Positions 1-10,025 of a DNA stretch of 64,000 bases are shown here, piece after piece. Source of the stretch: Corynebacterium atrinae (GTDB taxonomy: Bacteria > Actinomycetota > Actinomycetes > Mycobacteriales > Mycobacteriaceae). Each line of letters starts with the position of its first letter. The stretch's first letter is position 1. Location of the stretch: positions 372,001 through 436,000 of the forward strand of contig NZ_CP046977.1 in the NCBI RefSeq assembly GCF_030408455.1, in the 5' to 3' direction. The notes under the pieces are model-generated. The model made no database searches. It saw only the letters and a list, made by a program, of their open reading frames with translations, and was not told the origin of the DNA. Position numbers and translations under genes: made by a program.

Positions 1-1444
1 CGGTCAGGTTATCGCCGACGGCCCCGGTACCCACAACGGTGAAATGTCCCTCGGCCGCAACCTCCTGGTTGCGTTCATGCCGTGGGAAGGCCACAACTAC
101 GAGGACGCGATCATCCTCAACCAGCGTGTGGTGGAAGAGGACATCCTCACTTCCATCCACATCGAGGAGCACGAGATCGATGCCCGCGACACCAAGCTCG
201 GTGCCGAGGAGATCACCCGTGAGATCCCGAACGTCTCCGAAGATGTCCTGCGCGACCTCGACGACCGCGGCATCGTCCGCATCGGCGCCGACGTTCGCGC
301 TGGCGACATCCTCGTCGGCAAGGTCACCCCGAAGGGTGAGACCGAACTGACCCCGGAGGAGCGTTTGCTTCGCGCCATCTTCGGCGAGAAGGCCCGCGAG
401 GTCCGCGACACCTCCATGAAGGTGCCGCACGGCGAAAACGGCAAGGTCATTGGTGTGCGTCGCTTCGCCCGCGAGGACGACGACGATCTGGCTCCGGGTG
501 TCAACGAGATGATCCGCGTCTACGTGGCCCAGAAGCGCAAGATCCAGGACGGCGATAAGCTCGCCGGCCGCCACGGCAACAAGGGCGTCGTGGGCAAGAT
601 CCTCCCGCCGGAGGACATGCCGTTCATGGCCGACGGAACCCCCGTCGACATCATCTTGAACACCCACGGTGTCCCGCGTCGTATGAACATCGGCCAGGTC
701 CTGGAGATCCACCTCGGTTGGTTGGCAGCAGCCGGCTGGTCCGTCGATCCTGAGGATCCGAAGAACGCCGAGCTCATCAAGACCCTCCCCGAGGAGCTTT
801 ACGACGTCCCCGCTGGGTCGCTCACCGCGACCCCCGTCTTCGACGGTGCCACCAACGAAGAGCTCTCCGGCCTGCTGGCTAACTCCCGCCCGAACCGTGA
901 CGGCGACGTCATGGTCGACGAGACCGGTAAGACGATGCTTCTCGACGGTCGCTCCGGCGAACCGTTCCCGTACCCCGTTTCGGTGGGCTACATGTACCTC
1001 CTCAAGCTCCACCACCTGGTGGACGAGAAGATCCACGCCCGCTCTACCGGCCCGTACTCCATGATCACCCAGCAGCCGCTCGGCGGTAAGGCCCAGTTCG
1101 GTGGCCAGCGCTTCGGTGAGATGGAGGTGTGGGCAATGCAGGCATATGGTGCTGCCTACACGCTGCAGGAGCTTCTGACCATCAAGTCCGATGACGTTGT
1201 CGGCCGTGTCAAGGTCTACGAAGCGATCGTTAAGGGTGAGAACATCCCGGACCCGGGTATTCCCGAGTCCTTCAAGGTTCTCCTCAAGGAGCTGCAGTCC
1301 CTGTGCCTCAACGTGGAGGTTCTCTCCGCCGACGGCACCCCGATGGAACTGTCTGGTTCTGATGACGACGAGCTCGACTCCGCTGGATCCTCGCTGGGCA
1401 TCAACCTGTCCCACGACGAGCGCTCCGACGCTGACGTCAGCTAA
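1..1444 (+). CDS. rpoB: RNA polymerase beta subunit, C-terminal part (partial)
   Basis: The frame is open from base 2 and gives the last 480 residues of the beta subunit of RNA polymerase; the 5' end, including the rifampicin-resistance region, lies outside the window. Recognisable segments include the [12 protein letters not shown] region near the start, the [14 protein letters not shown] block (active-centre lysines) and the C-terminal [20 protein letters not shown] block that contacts the beta-prime subunit. The tail is short and acidic (Asp/Ser rich). rpoC follows 63 bp downstream without a terminator, the usual rpoBC operon. Confidence 0.98.
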   Translation, partial: GQVIADGPGTHNGEMSLGRNLLVAFMPWEGHNYEDAIILNQRVVEEDILTSIHIEEHEIDARDTKLGAEEITREIPNVSEDVLRDLDDRGIVRIGADVRAGDILVGKVTPKGETELTPEERLLRAIFGEKAREVRDTSMKVPHGENGKVIGVRRFAREDDDDLAPGVNEMIRVYVAQKRKIQDGDKLAGRHGNKGVVGKILPPEDMPFMADGTPVDIILNTHGVPRRMNIGQVLEIHLGWLAAAGWSVDPEDPKNAELIKTLPEELYDVPAGSLTATPVFDGATNEELSGLLANSRPNRDGDVMVDETGKTMLLDGRSGEPFPYPVSVGYMYLLKLHHLVDEKIHARSTGPYSMITQQPLGGKAQFGGQRFGEMEVWAMQAYGAAYTLQELLTIKSDDVVGRVKVYEAIVKGENIPDPGIPESFKVLLKELQSLCLNVEVLSADGTPMELSGSDDDELDSAGSSLGINLSHDERSDADVS

Positions 1445-1507
1445 CAGACCACAATCGACGATATTCGCCATTCAATCCCTCCCAGCCGGGAGGGGAAAGG
1501 GAGTTAC

Positions 1508-4500
1508 GTGTTCGACGTAAACCTCTTCGAAGAGCTCCGCATCGGCCTGGCCACTGCCGACGACATTCGCCGCTGGTCCAAGGGCGAGGTCAAGAAGCCG
1601 GAGACCATTAACTACCGCACCCTCAAGCCGGAGAAGGACGGCCTCTTCTGCGAGCGCATCTTCGGCCCTACCCGCGACTGGGAGTGTGCCTGCGGTAAGT
1701 ACAAGCGTGTCCGTTACAAGGGCATCATCTGTGAGCGCTGTGGCGTCGAGGTGACCAAGTCCAAGGTCCGTCGTGAGCGCATGGGCCACATCGAGCTGGC
1801 CGCCCCGGTCACGCACATCTGGTACTTCAAGGGTGTTCCTTCGCGCCTGGGTTACCTTCTGGACCTGGCTCCGAAGGACCTGGAGCGAATCATCTACTTC
1901 GCTGCCAACATCATCACCTCCGTTGACGAGGAAGCTCGCCACAACGATCAGTCCACCCTCGAGGCAGACATGCTGCTGGAGAAGAAGGACGTCGAGGCTG
2001 ACGCCGAGGCTGAGATCGCTGAGCGCGCTGCCAAGTTGGAGGAGGACCTCGCTGAGCTCGAGGCCGCCGGTGCCAAGGCCGACGCCCGTCGCAAGGTGCA
2101 GTCCGCCGCCGACAAGGAGATGCAGCACATCCGCGAGCGCGCGGAGCGCGAGATCGACCGCCTTGAGGAGATCTGGCAGACCTTCATCAAGCTTGCTCCC
2201 AAGCAGATGATCATCGATGAGACCGTGTACGAAGAACTCGTCGACCGTTACGAGGAGTACTTCACCGGCGGCATGGGTGCTGAGGCTATCCAGACGCTCA
2301 TCCGCAACTTCGACCTCGACGCCGAGGCCGAGGAGCTGCGCACGATCATCAACGAGGGCAAGGGCCAGAAGAAGATGCGCGCCCTCAAGCGCCTCAAGGT
2401 CGTTGCCGCGTTCCAGCGCTCTGGCAACGACCCCGCTGGCATGGTCCTCGATTGCGTTCCGGTGATCCCGCCGGAGCTGCGCCCGATGGTCCAGCTTGAT
2501 GGTGGACGTTTCGCCACCTCCGACCTCAACGACCTCTACCGTCGCGTGATCAACCGCAACAACCGCCTCAAGCGCATGATCGATCTCGGTGCCCCCGAGA
2601 TCATCGTGAACAACGAGAAGCGCATGCTGCAGGAGTCTGTCGACGCCCTCTTTGACAACGGTCGTCGCGGCCGCCCGGTCACCGGACCGGGCAACCGCCC
2701 GCTGAAGTCGCTGTCTGACCTGCTCAAGGGTAAGCAGGGTCGTTTTCGTCAGAACCTGCTGGGTAAGCGAGTCGACTACTCTGGCCGTTCGGTCATTATC
2801 GTTGGCCCGCAGCTCAAGCTGCACGAGTGTGGTCTGCCGAAGCTCATGGCTCTCGAGCTGTTCAAGCCGTTCGTGATGAAGCGACTGGTGGAAAACGAGT
2901 ACGCGCAGAACATCAAGTCCGCTAAGCGCATGGTCGAGCGTCAGCGTCCCGAGGTGTGGGACGTGCTCGAAGAGGCCATCTCCGAGCACCCCGTCATGCT
3001 CAACCGTGCACCTACCCTGCACCGCCTGGGCATCCAGGCCTTCGAGCCGAAGCTCGTCGAGGGTAAGGCCATTCAGCTGCACCCGCTCGCGTGTGAAGCC
3101 TTCAACGCCGACTTCGACGGTGACCAGATGGCAGTCCACCTGCCGCTGTCCGCCGAGGCCCAGGCCGAAGCTCGCGTGCTCATGCTCGCCTCGAACAACA
3201 TCCTGTCCCCGGCCTCCGGCAAGCCCTTGGCTATGCCGCGCCTGGACATGGTCACGGGTCTGTACTTCCTGACCATGGGTAAGTCCGAGAACGAGATCGG
3301 TGGCCAGGGCGCCTACAAGCCGGCCGATGAGAACGGTCCGGAGCAGGGCGTCTACTCGTCCTACGCCGAGGCCATCATGGCTCGCGACCTGGGTGTCCTA
3401 GGTCTGCAGGCTCCGATCCACGTCCGGATCTCGCACCTGCGTCCCCCGGCTGACATCGAGGCTGAGCAGTTCCCCGACGGTTGGGAGCAGGGTCAGACCT
3501 GGATGGCGGAGACCACTCTTGGTCGCGTCATGTTCAACGAGCTCCTGCCGTGGAACTACCCCTACCTTGAGGGCGTCATGGTCCGTAAGGGTGGCGGTGC
3601 CGGCAACATCCTGCTCGGCGACGTCATCAACGACCTCGCAGCCACCTACCCGATGATCACCGTCGCCCAGACGATGGACAAGATGAAGGACGCTGGCTTC
3701 TACTGGGCCACCCGTTCCGGCGTCACCATCGCCATGTCCGACGTTCTCGTCCTCCCCAACAAGGAGGAAATCCTCGAGCGTTACGAGGCCGAGGCCCGCG
3801 AGATCGAGGACAAGTACTGGGTCAAGGGTGCTTTGCGTGAACGCGACCGCTACGACCGCCTAGTCGAGCTGTGGCAGGACGCAACCAACCAGGTGGGTAA
3901 GGCCGTCGAGGAGCTCTACCCCGACGACAACCCGATTCCGATGATCGTGAAGTCCGGTGCCGCCGGCAACATGCGTCAGATCTGGACCCTGGCTGGCATG
4001 AAGGGCATGGTCGTGAATTCCAAGGGTGACTACATCACCCGACCGATCAAGACCTCCTTCCGCGAAGGCCTCTCCGTTCTCGAGTACTTCAACAACTCGC
4101 ACGGTTCCCGAAAGGGCCTGGCCGATACCGCGCTGCGTACCGCAGACTCCGGCTACCTGACCCGTCGTCTCGTCGACGTGGCTCAGGACGTCATCGTCCG
4201 CGAGGACGACTGTGGCACCCGCCAGGGCGTTCGCGTCCCGGTCGCCATCGAGGTCAAGGACGCCGAAGGTACCGTCACCGGCTTCGCCCGCCACCCCTTG
4301 GTCGAGACGTCCGTCTCCGGTCGAGTCCTGGCTACCGAGGTCAACGGTGCCGACGGCGAGCAGCTCTACGCCGCTGGCGACGAGCTGACCGAAGCGCGTA
4401 TCGACGAGCTCGTGCTCAACGGTGTCACCGAGGTCAAGGTCCGTTCCGTCCTCACCTGCCAGACGCCTACCGGCGTCTGCGCCAAGTGCTACGGCAAGTC

Positions 4501-5518
4501 CATGGCATCGGGTCACCTCGTTGATATCGGCGAAGCAGTCGGCATTGTCGCCGCCCAATCGATCGGCGAGCCCGGTACCCAGCTGACCATGCGTACCTTC
4601 CACCAGGGTGGTGTCGGTGGTGACATCACCGGCGGCCTCCCGCGTGTCCAGGAGCTGTTCGAGGCCCGCGTGCCCAAGAACGCCTCCCCGATTGCGGAGT
4701 TCGACGGCACGGTCCACCTCGAGGATGACGGCAATTTCTACCGGTTGACGCTGACCTCCGACGATGGTTCCGAGGAGAAGGTCTACGAGAAGCTGTCCAA
4801 GCGACAGGGCCTCGCCCAGATCCGCGTCGCCATGGAGAACAACGCTGGCGTGTTCATCGAGCGCACCCTGCGCGATGGTGACCACCTCAAGCTGGGCGAG
4901 CGCATCCTGCGCGGACCCGCCGACCCGCACGATGTTCTGCGGGTGCTGCGTCGTCGCGGCGTCGAAAAGCACCTTATCGACGAAGTGCAGGCCGTCTACC
5001 GCACCCAGGGTGTGGCCATCCACGACAAGCACATCGAGATCATCATTCGCCAGATGCTGCGCCGCGGTACCGTCATCGAAGCCGGCTCCACCGACTTCCT
5101 GCCGGGCACCCTGGTTGACCTGTCCGAGGCACGTCGCGTCAACGCCGCGATCCGCGCCGAGGACGGCCAGCCCGCCGAGCTGCGCGACCAGATCATGGGC
5201 ATCACCAAGGCCTCGCTGGCTACGGAGTCTTGGCTGTCCGCCGCATCGTTCCAGGAGACCACTCGTGTCCTGACCGACGCTGCGATCAACCGTCGCTCCG
5301 ACCAGCTCATCGGCCTGAAGGAGAACGTGATCATCGGTAAGCTGATCCCGGCCGGTACCGGTATCTCCCGCTACCGCAACATCTCCGTCAAGCCGACCGA
5401 GGCTGCCCGCAACGCCGCTTACTCGATCCCCACCTACGGGGACTCGATCTACGGTGATGACGGCTACGCCGAGTTCACCGGCGCATCCGTGCCGCTGGAC
5501 GAGGATTTCCAGCTCTAG
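1508..5518 (+). CDS. rpoC: RNA polymerase beta-prime subunit
   Basis: 1336 residues, normal for actinobacterial beta-prime. The GTG start at 1508 is preceded by a purine-rich ribosome site (GGGAGGGGAAAGGGAG). The N-terminal zinc ribbon uses Cys60, Cys62, Cys75 and Cys78; the catalytic magnesium motif NADFDGD is at about residues 533-539; the trigger-loop region lies around 1010-1100 ([19 protein letters not shown]). A long charged insertion around residues 150-210 is characteristic of the actinobacterial protein. Second gene of rpoBC; a strong terminator follows. Confidence 0.99.
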   Translation: MFDVNLFEELRIGLATADDIRRWSKGEVKKPETINYRTLKPEKDGLFCERIFGPTRDWECACGKYKRVRYKGIICERCGVEVTKSKVRRERMGHIELAAPVTHIWYFKGVPSRLGYLLDLAPKDLERIIYFAANIITSVDEEARHNDQSTLEADMLLEKKDVEADAEAEIAERAAKLEEDLAELEAAGAKADARRKVQSAADKEMQHIRERAEREIDRLEEIWQTFIKLAPKQMIIDETVYEELVDRYEEYFTGGMGAEAIQTLIRNFDLDAEAEELRTIINEGKGQKKMRALKRLKVVAAFQRSGNDPAGMVLDCVPVIPPELRPMVQLDGGRFATSDLNDLYRRVINRNNRLKRMIDLGAPEIIVNNEKRMLQESVDALFDNGRRGRPVTGPGNRPLKSLSDLLKGKQGRFRQNLLGKRVDYSGRSVIIVGPQLKLHECGLPKLMALELFKPFVMKRLVENEYAQNIKSAKRMVERQRPEVWDVLEEAISEHPVMLNRAPTLHRLGIQAFEPKLVEGKAIQLHPLACEAFNADFDGDQMAVHLPLSAEAQAEARVLMLASNNILSPASGKPLAMPRLDMVTGLYFLTMGKSENEIGGQGAYKPADENGPEQGVYSSYAEAIMARDLGVLGLQAPIHVRISHLRPPADIEAEQFPDGWEQGQTWMAETTLGRVMFNELLPWNYPYLEGVMVRKGGGAGNILLGDVINDLAATYPMITVAQTMDKMKDAGFYWATRSGVTIAMSDVLVLPNKEEILERYEAEAREIEDKYWVKGALRERDRYDRLVELWQDATNQVGKAVEELYPDDNPIPMIVKSGAAGNMRQIWTLAGMKGMVVNSKGDYITRPIKTSFREGLSVLEYFNNSHGSRKGLADTALRTADSGYLTRRLVDVAQDVIVREDDCGTRQGVRVPVAIEVKDAEGTVTGFARHPLVETSVSGRVLATEVNGADGEQLYAAGDELTEARIDELVLNGVTEVKVRSVLTCQTPTGVCAKCYGKSMASGHLVDIGEAVGIVAAQSIGEPGTQLTMRTFHQGGVGGDITGGLPRVQELFEARVPKNASPIAEFDGTVHLEDDGNFYRLTLTSDDGSEEKVYEKLSKRQGLAQIRVAMENNAGVFIERTLRDGDHLKLGERILRGPADPHDVLRVLRRRGVEKHLIDEVQAVYRTQGVAIHDKHIEIIIRQMLRRGTVIEAGSTDFLPGTLVDLSEARRVNAAIRAEDGQPAELRDQIMGITKASLATESWLSAASFQETTRVLTDAAINRRSDQLIGLKENVIIGKLIPAGTGISRYRNISVKPTEAARNAAYSIPTYGDSIYGDDGYAEFTGASVPLDEDFQL

Positions 5519-5559
5519 GAAGTCGCAGGCTTCTGGCATAGCCTGCATTCGGTCTGCTT

Positions 5560-5607
5560 AAGGCCCCACGGTTCCACTCCTTCGGGAGGGGGCCGTGGGG
5601 CCTTTTC
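5560..5607 (+). terminator. rpoBC operon terminator
   Basis: A 12-bp perfect stem (AAGGCCCCACGG pairing with CCGTGGGGCCTT) with a 21-base loop, followed by TTTT. It lies 41 bp after the rpoC stop. A smaller hairpin (GCAGGC / GCCTGC, about 5525-5546) precedes it. Confidence 0.93.
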
Positions 5608-5636
5608 GTTGCACGCCCACTGAGTCGGCGAAACCG

Positions 5637-5698
5637 GCACTTCCTAACAACTTGGGCGGTTTCGAAGGGGGATTCACCCCGGAGTTGTTAGGAAGTGC
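5637..5698. repeat. Intergenic inverted-repeat element with nested hairpin (IR1)
   Basis: Perfect 16-bp arms GCACTTCCTAACAACT (5637-5652) and AGTTGTTAGGAAGTGC (5683-5698), with an imperfect extension outward (CGAAACCG versus CGGGTTTTG). The 30-bp loop carries its own small GGGG/CCCC hairpin. It sits between the rpoC terminator and the 3' end of the convergent DUF1707 gene. It could be a REP-like dispersed element or an extra bidirectional terminator; there is no T-tract on the plus side. Confidence 0.7.
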
Positions 5699-5736
5699 GG
5701 GTTTTGGACTATTCGGGCGGGCCGCACGAACGGTGG

Positions 5737-6378
5737 CTACGTGGCTTTCCTGGGTTCGCGGACGATTTCCACCCCACCCATGAGGCCGACGCCAGAGACG
5801 CGGATGACAGGTGCATCGGCGGGGAGGTCGTTCATTCGGGTGGTCACGTCTTTGCTCGTGGTGATGCCGAATCCGCCCATGATGCCTAGGCCGCTGCTGA
5901 TGACGCGGACATCCTCGGGCACGACGATCTTGATTCCGCCCATCACGGCGACGGCGACGATCTCAGTTTCCCGAGATGCCAGTCGGGCTGAGCGGAGGTC
6001 GAGGTAGTTGCCGCCCATGACGGTGAGAGAGGTGTGCCGAGGTGCACACAGCCAGTCACCGGACTTTTCGCTGCCGCCCATCATGGACAGCGACATTTCG
6101 CTGCCGCCAGATTCGTCGGTGACCTGGGTGGACGCCGGGGAGATGGCCCGTTGGGGTATGACGGCGGGAACAGCAGATTCGAGGACCACCGTGGGATCGG
6201 GGAAGAGATCCTGCAGCGGAGTGATTAGGTCTTCGCGGTAGAGGCACCGCCACACCTGCTCGGTGCGTTCGTCGAGCTCCGCGTAATCGATGCGGCCTTG
6301 GGCGAAAGCCTCGGAGAGCGCGGCGATGACCCGGTTGCGCTCGTCGTCGCTGGCGCGGATGTGCGGATTGTCGGTCAT
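5737..6378 (-). CDS. DUF1707 (SHOCT-like) and LiaF-type C-terminal domain protein
   Basis: 213 residues from the ATG at 6378; the frame is open further upstream but that is antisense to nrdG. Residues about 6-60 (IRASDDERNRVIAALSEAFA..., RIDYAELDERTEQV) match the actinobacterial DUF1707 domain. The C-terminal half has repeated MGG turns (SMMGGSE, VMGGNYLDL, VMGGIKIVV, IMGGFGI, LMGGVEIV), the beta-helical pattern of LiaF/VraT-like cell-wall-active antibiotic response proteins. No membrane segment is evident. The start codon overlaps the stop of nrdG by four bases, so it is probably co-transcribed with nrdDG, though no shared function is known. Confidence 0.85.
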   Translation of the reverse strand: MTDNPHIRASDDERNRVIAALSEAFAQGRIDYAELDERTEQVWRCLYREDLITPLQDLFPDPTVVLESAVPAVIPQRAISPASTQVTDESGGSEMSLSMMGGSEKSGDWLCAPRHTSLTVMGGNYLDLRSARLASRETEIVAVAVMGGIKIVVPEDVRVISSGLGIMGGFGITTSKDVTTRMNDLPADAPVIRVSGVGLMGGVEIVREPRKAT

Positions 6379-7037
6379 GCCATCGATACTACGGTCTTGT
6401 TTAGGTAGAACCCGGAGGCATCGCAACCGCGGGCCCATTGGACGACCAGTGCCGCGCCGAAGTCGGCGACGCGTTCCTGCAGGTTCGGCAGATGCGCCTC
6501 CAGCTCGGACCCGGGCCAGACCGTGGTCCGGACCTGCGCCTCCACACCTGACGCCGCCACCACCGCCAGGGACTCCCACATCGCTTCCGCCGCCCGCGGG
6601 GTGCAGCCGACCACTGGCGGTAGATCGGGCGGCAGTCCCTTGATGTCCAGGCCGATCCAGTCGGGCGTGGTCTCGGGGTCGGCCAGCAGGCGCCGCAGGC
6701 GGCTGGGTGAGTAGCCGCTGGTGTGCAGGCCTACCGGGAAGCCCAGCGCATGCGCGGAGCGGATGGCGGAGGGCAACGCTGGGGAACTGACGGGTTCCCC
6801 GCCGGAGATGACGAGGGCGTCGAGGAGGCCACGGCGGGCGTCGAGAAGCTGGGTGACGTCGTGCCAGGAGACGGTGCCGGGACGGAATTGTTGAAGTTGT
6901 GGATTGTGGCAGTAGGTGCAGCGCAGCGGGCACCCTTGGGTGAACACTGTCGCCGTGAGGCGGCCGGGCCAATCGGTGGCCGAGAAGGGGATGAGCCCGG
7001 CGATCGGCAAGTCACTCGCGGAAGTAGACGCGCTCAC
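6375..7037 (-). CDS. nrdG: Anaerobic ribonucleotide reductase activating protein (radical SAM)
   Basis: 220 residues. Radical-SAM cluster motif CxxxCxxC is CPLRCTYC (Cys36, Cys40, Cys43), followed by the ISGGEPV glycine-rich SAM motif. The enzyme uses S-adenosylmethionine to install the glycyl radical on NrdD. It overlaps the end of nrdD by 26 bp, so the pair is translationally coupled. Somewhat longer than E. coli NrdG, and of the NrdG2 style often annotated as anaerobic RNR activase. Confidence 0.93.
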   Translation of the reverse strand: MSASTSASDLPIAGLIPFSATDWPGRLTATVFTQGCPLRCTYCHNPQLQQFRPGTVSWHDVTQLLDARRGLLDALVISGGEPVSSPALPSAIRSAHALGFPVGLHTSGYSPSRLRRLLADPETTPDWIGLDIKGLPPDLPPVVGCTPRAAEAMWESLAVVAASGVEAQVRTTVWPGSELEAHLPNLQERVADFGAALVVQWARGCDASGFYLNKTVVSMA

Positions 7038-8799
7038 GGAACTCGCCCTTCTTGCCGATGTTGAAGCTTTGGACCGGCCGGAAGTAGCCCATCACGCGGG
7101 TCCACATTTCGGTGGGCTCACCGCAGGAGGGGCAGGCGGGGTGCTCGCCGGAGAGGTAGCCGTGGTCTTGGCAGATGCTAAACGTCGGCGTGATGGTGAG
7201 GTAGGGCAGACGGAAGGTCTCCAGGGAGCGTCGCACCAGCGCCGCGCAGGCTTCGCCCGAGCTCATGGCTGCGCCCATGTAAAGGTGGAGGACGGTGCCG
7301 CCGGTGTACTTGGCCTGCAAGTCCTCCTGGGCGGCGAGGGCGGCGAAGGGATCAGGAGTGTGCGCGACGGGGAGCTGCGAGGAGTTGGTGTAGTAGGGCT
7401 CCTCGTCCGATCCGGCCTGCACGATGTCGGGGAAGCGCTTGCGGTCCTCCTTGGCCAGGCGGTAGGTCGCGCCTTCGGCGGGGGTGGCCTCCAGGTTGTA
7501 GAGATGTCCAGTCTCCTCCTGGGCCGTGACCAGCAGGGCATTGAGGTGATCGAGCAGGCGCGCGACTTGTGCGTGCCCCTGCGGATCGGTGAGATCGTAG
7601 GCGCCGGAAGTAAAGTTGCGGATCATCTCATTGCAACCATTGACGCCGATGGTGGAGAAATGATTGTCCAGGTTGGGCAGCCAGCGCTTCGTGTACGGGT
7701 AGAGGCCGCGGTCGAGGGCCTCGGCCACGAAAGCTCGCCGTCGCTCAAGCGTATCGACGCCCAGTCGCACCAGCTCCGTCGCCGCCGCCAACAAGGCGGC
7801 TTCGTCCCCCGCGTGGACGTAGCCCAGGCGGGCGCAGTTGAGGGTGACCACCCCGATGGAGCCCGTGAGTTCGGCGGAACCGAAGAGCCCGTTGCCCCGC
7901 TTGAGCAGCTCGCGCAGATCGAGTTGGAGCCGGCAGCACATCGACCGGATCATGCCGGGATCGAGATCGGAGTTGAGGAAGTTCTGGAAGTAGGGGAGTC
8001 CGTAACGGGCCGTCATGTCGAATAGCGCCTGTGCATTGGGGCTATCCCAGTCGAAGTCGGGCGTGATGTTGTAGGTGGGGATGGGGAAGGTGAACGGGCG
8101 ACCCTCGGCGTCGCCTTCGCCCATGACCTCGATGAACGCCCGGTTGATGAGGTCCATCTCGGCTTGGAGATCCCCGTAGGTGAAGCCAACCGGCTCGTTG
8201 CCGATGAAGGGAACCTGATCTCGCAGGTCCGGTGGGCAGACCCAATCGAAGGTGAGGTTGGTGAAGGGGGTCTGCGTGCCCCAGCGGGACGGGACGTTGA
8301 GGTTGAACACGAACTCCTGAAGGAACTGGCGCACCTGCTCGAACGTGAGGGAATCAAGCCGGATGAACGGCGCGAGGTAGGTATCGAAGGAGGAGAATGC
8401 TTGCGCGCCGGCCCATTCGTTTTGCAGGGTGCCGAAGAAGTTGACGATCTGCCCAAGCGCCGAGGTGAAATGCCGGGGCGGAAGCGATGAGGTAGTGCCG
8501 GGAACCCCGCCGAACCCTTCTTCCAGCAACTGGCGCAGGGACCAGCCGGCGCAATAGCCAGACAGCATGTCGAGATCATGAATGTGGAGGTCCCCCTCGC
8601 GGTGCGCGCGGCCAGCGGCGGGGGAGAAGACATTGTCCAACCAGTAGTTAGCGGTGATCGCGCCAGCGGAGTTGAGGATCATTCCGCCGAGGGAATAGTC
8701 CTGGTTGGCGTTGGCGTTGACGCGCCAGTCGGAGCGGTCGAGGTAGTTCTCGATGAGGGCGGAGGGGTCGATGCGATGGGAAGACACGGCATCAACCAT
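7012..8799 (-). CDS. nrdD: Anaerobic ribonucleoside-triphosphate reductase (class III)
   Basis: 595 residues. Reduces ribonucleoside triphosphates to deoxy forms under anaerobiosis. The C-terminus has the zinc site (SICQDHGY and CPSCG) and the glycyl-radical segment RVMGYFRPVQ, radical glycine predicted as Gly571. The catalytic HIHDLDM...GYCAGWSL segment is near residues 72-90. The protein begins directly at the catalytic barrel and lacks the roughly 90-residue N-terminal ATP-cone found in E. coli NrdD. No clear Shine-Dalgarno sequence precedes the ATG; a perfect 14-bp palindrome lies 10 bp upstream. Confidence 0.95.
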   Translation of the reverse strand: MVDAVSSHRIDPSALIENYLDRSDWRVNANANQDYSLGGMILNSAGAITANYWLDNVFSPAAGRAHREGDLHIHDLDMLSGYCAGWSLRQLLEEGFGGVPGTTSSLPPRHFTSALGQIVNFFGTLQNEWAGAQAFSSFDTYLAPFIRLDSLTFEQVRQFLQEFVFNLNVPSRWGTQTPFTNLTFDWVCPPDLRDQVPFIGNEPVGFTYGDLQAEMDLINRAFIEVMGEGDAEGRPFTFPIPTYNITPDFDWDSPNAQALFDMTARYGLPYFQNFLNSDLDPGMIRSMCCRLQLDLRELLKRGNGLFGSAELTGSIGVVTLNCARLGYVHAGDEAALLAAATELVRLGVDTLERRRAFVAEALDRGLYPYTKRWLPNLDNHFSTIGVNGCNEMIRNFTSGAYDLTDPQGHAQVARLLDHLNALLVTAQEETGHLYNLEATPAEGATYRLAKEDRKRFPDIVQAGSDEEPYYTNSSQLPVAHTPDPFAALAAQEDLQAKYTGGTVLHLYMGAAMSSGEACAALVRRSLETFRLPYLTITPTFSICQDHGYLSGEHPACPSCGEPTEMWTRVMGYFRPVQSFNIGKKGEFRERVYFRE

Positions 8800-8808
8800 A
8801 AGTTGGAA

Positions 8809-8822
8809 TTACAGATCTGTAA
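8809..8822 (-). promoter_or_regulatory. Perfect palindrome upstream of nrdD (candidate operator)
   Basis: TTACAGATCTGTAA, a 14-bp perfect palindrome ending 10 bp before the nrdD start, where a ribosome site would be expected. It could bind a dimeric repressor or form a small hairpin over the start. It does not match the NrdR box consensus well. Function is inferred from symmetry and position only. Confidence 0.45.
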
Positions 8823-8933
8823 GTAAATGTGACCGCGGCGATAGGTGCAACATCTGCTCGCGATTGTCCGCTGGGGCACTACATGTTGTGGGTAGCGCGG
8901 TGGTGTCTAGGGGGAAGGGAGGAGCATCTTGCG

Positions 8934-8955
8934 GGGCCCTTCCATGCGCGGGCCC
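8934..8955 (-). terminator. Hairpin at the end of the alpha/beta-hydrolase gene
   Basis: GGGCCC (8934-8939) and GGGCCC (8950-8955) form a six-base GC stem with a 10-base loop right at the stop codon of the hydrolase gene. No T-run follows on the minus strand, so it is at best a weak terminator. Confidence 0.35.
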
Positions 8956-9983
8956 TACCCCTGAGTGGGGGAGGAGTGCCACTCGGCAAGGCGCTCGCGC
9001 AACAAGGCGCCCGAGTCGCGGCTGGCCTGCCGGTTGCCCTCGATGGTGCCGCCCAGCATGGTTTTCCAACTGGGGCCGATCGTCGCGGCAATATCCTCAG
9101 AGAACAAGTGGCCCGCGCTGGGGTAGATCACCGCCTCCAGGCGGGGGTTGGTGTTCGCGAGGTTGCGGGCAGCTGTCGCTGCCTGCCACATCGCATCCTG
9201 GTCGCCGGCGAAGAGCAGGCCGTGCCCCGAGAAGCCGGACAGGTCTATGACGCTGGACGGGTCGGCCGAGGCAGCCGCGGCCTCATACGTGGGCAGGTAG
9301 GACACGGGTAGGCCGAGGGCCATCCGGAACATCATGGGCGCCATGATGCGGAAATCGGAAGGGAAGGCGGCGAAGGGTATTTCGGAGCCCCGCCAGGTGA
9401 AGCTGCTGGCTTGTTCCCGGCTATCGAAGCTAAGGCCGGAGTACGTGTGATCGCCGGGCGTGTACAGCACGATGTTGTCGATCTCGGGATAGCGGGCGGC
9501 TAGGTTTGCCGTCAGCTCCGCACCTTTCGATGTCCCGATGACCGTCAGTGGCCCGGCAGTTAGCTCCTCCCGCTCACCGATCCAGGACAGCGCCTCATCG
9601 AAGAAGTCGAGTGGGACCTGTGACAGGGTGGGCTGTTGGCCGTCTTGGCCAAAGAAATACAGGGCCAGGGTGTGGTAGCCCTGCTCGCTCAGGGCTCGAG
9701 CCTGGAAATCTGCGGCACTACCCTCCGAACCGCCGAAGGTGATGATGGTCCCGGCATGTTGAGGCTGCGCGGGGGCGTAATGGATGCCGCGTAGATAGTC
9801 CCCATCAACCGCCTCGCCGCCGTGGGCACGGAGGATGGAATCTCGGTCGGTGCTCACCACGTCGCCAGCTTCCGACGGTATGGCGTAGTGGCGGAGGTTG
9901 TAGGAGAGAATGCCCCAGTAACTCAGTCCAAGCAGGAGGGCAAACGCGAGGAGTGCGCCGAGTATTTTTCCTGCAGTCTTCAT
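8955..9983 (-). CDS. Membrane-anchored BAAT-type alpha/beta hydrolase
   Basis: 342 residues from ATG 9983, which begins directly with a signal-anchor (KTAGKILGALLAFALLLGLSYWG); a GTG at 10025 would add 14 residues and cannot be excluded. The nucleophile elbow GTSKG places the catalytic serine near residue 152; GDQD and a late SAGH supply the expected Asp and His. The layout (FGGSEGS..., then a large C-terminal acyl-CoA thioesterase/BAAT domain) matches bile-acid-CoA:amino-acid N-acyltransferase-like hydrolases. Substrate unknown; a lipid or cell-envelope role is a guess from the membrane anchor and mycolic-acid background of the genus. Confidence 0.82.
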   Translation of the reverse strand: MKTAGKILGALLAFALLLGLSYWGILSYNLRHYAIPSEAGDVVSTDRDSILRAHGGEAVDGDYLRGIHYAPAQPQHAGTIITFGGSEGSAADFQARALSEQGYHTLALYFFGQDGQQPTLSQVPLDFFDEALSWIGEREELTAGPLTVIGTSKGAELTANLAARYPEIDNIVLYTPGDHTYSGLSFDSREQASSFTWRGSEIPFAAFPSDFRIMAPMMFRMALGLPVSYLPTYEAAAASADPSSVIDLSGFSGHGLLFAGDQDAMWQAATAARNLANTNPRLEAVIYPSAGHLFSEDIAATIGPSWKTMLGGTIEGNRQASRDSGALLRERLAEWHSSPTQG

Positions 9984-10025
9984 GGCTCCCAGTCTGCCAA
10001 AACCCGGGATTTGGGCCGTGGCCAC

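Noticed and set aside
1472..3139. 555-codon minus-strand open frame antisense to rpoC
   Set aside because: Low-complexity Leu/Val/Asp-rich shadow of the strongly biased rpoC codons; no start signal or known domain.
3860..5548. 562-codon minus-strand open frame antisense to rpoC
   Set aside because: Same shadow effect; the plus-strand frame is undoubted rpoC.
6379..6972. Longer start for the DUF1707 gene
   Set aside because: The extra 198 codons are antisense-free but lie in another frame of nrdG and read as Pro/Arg-rich noise.
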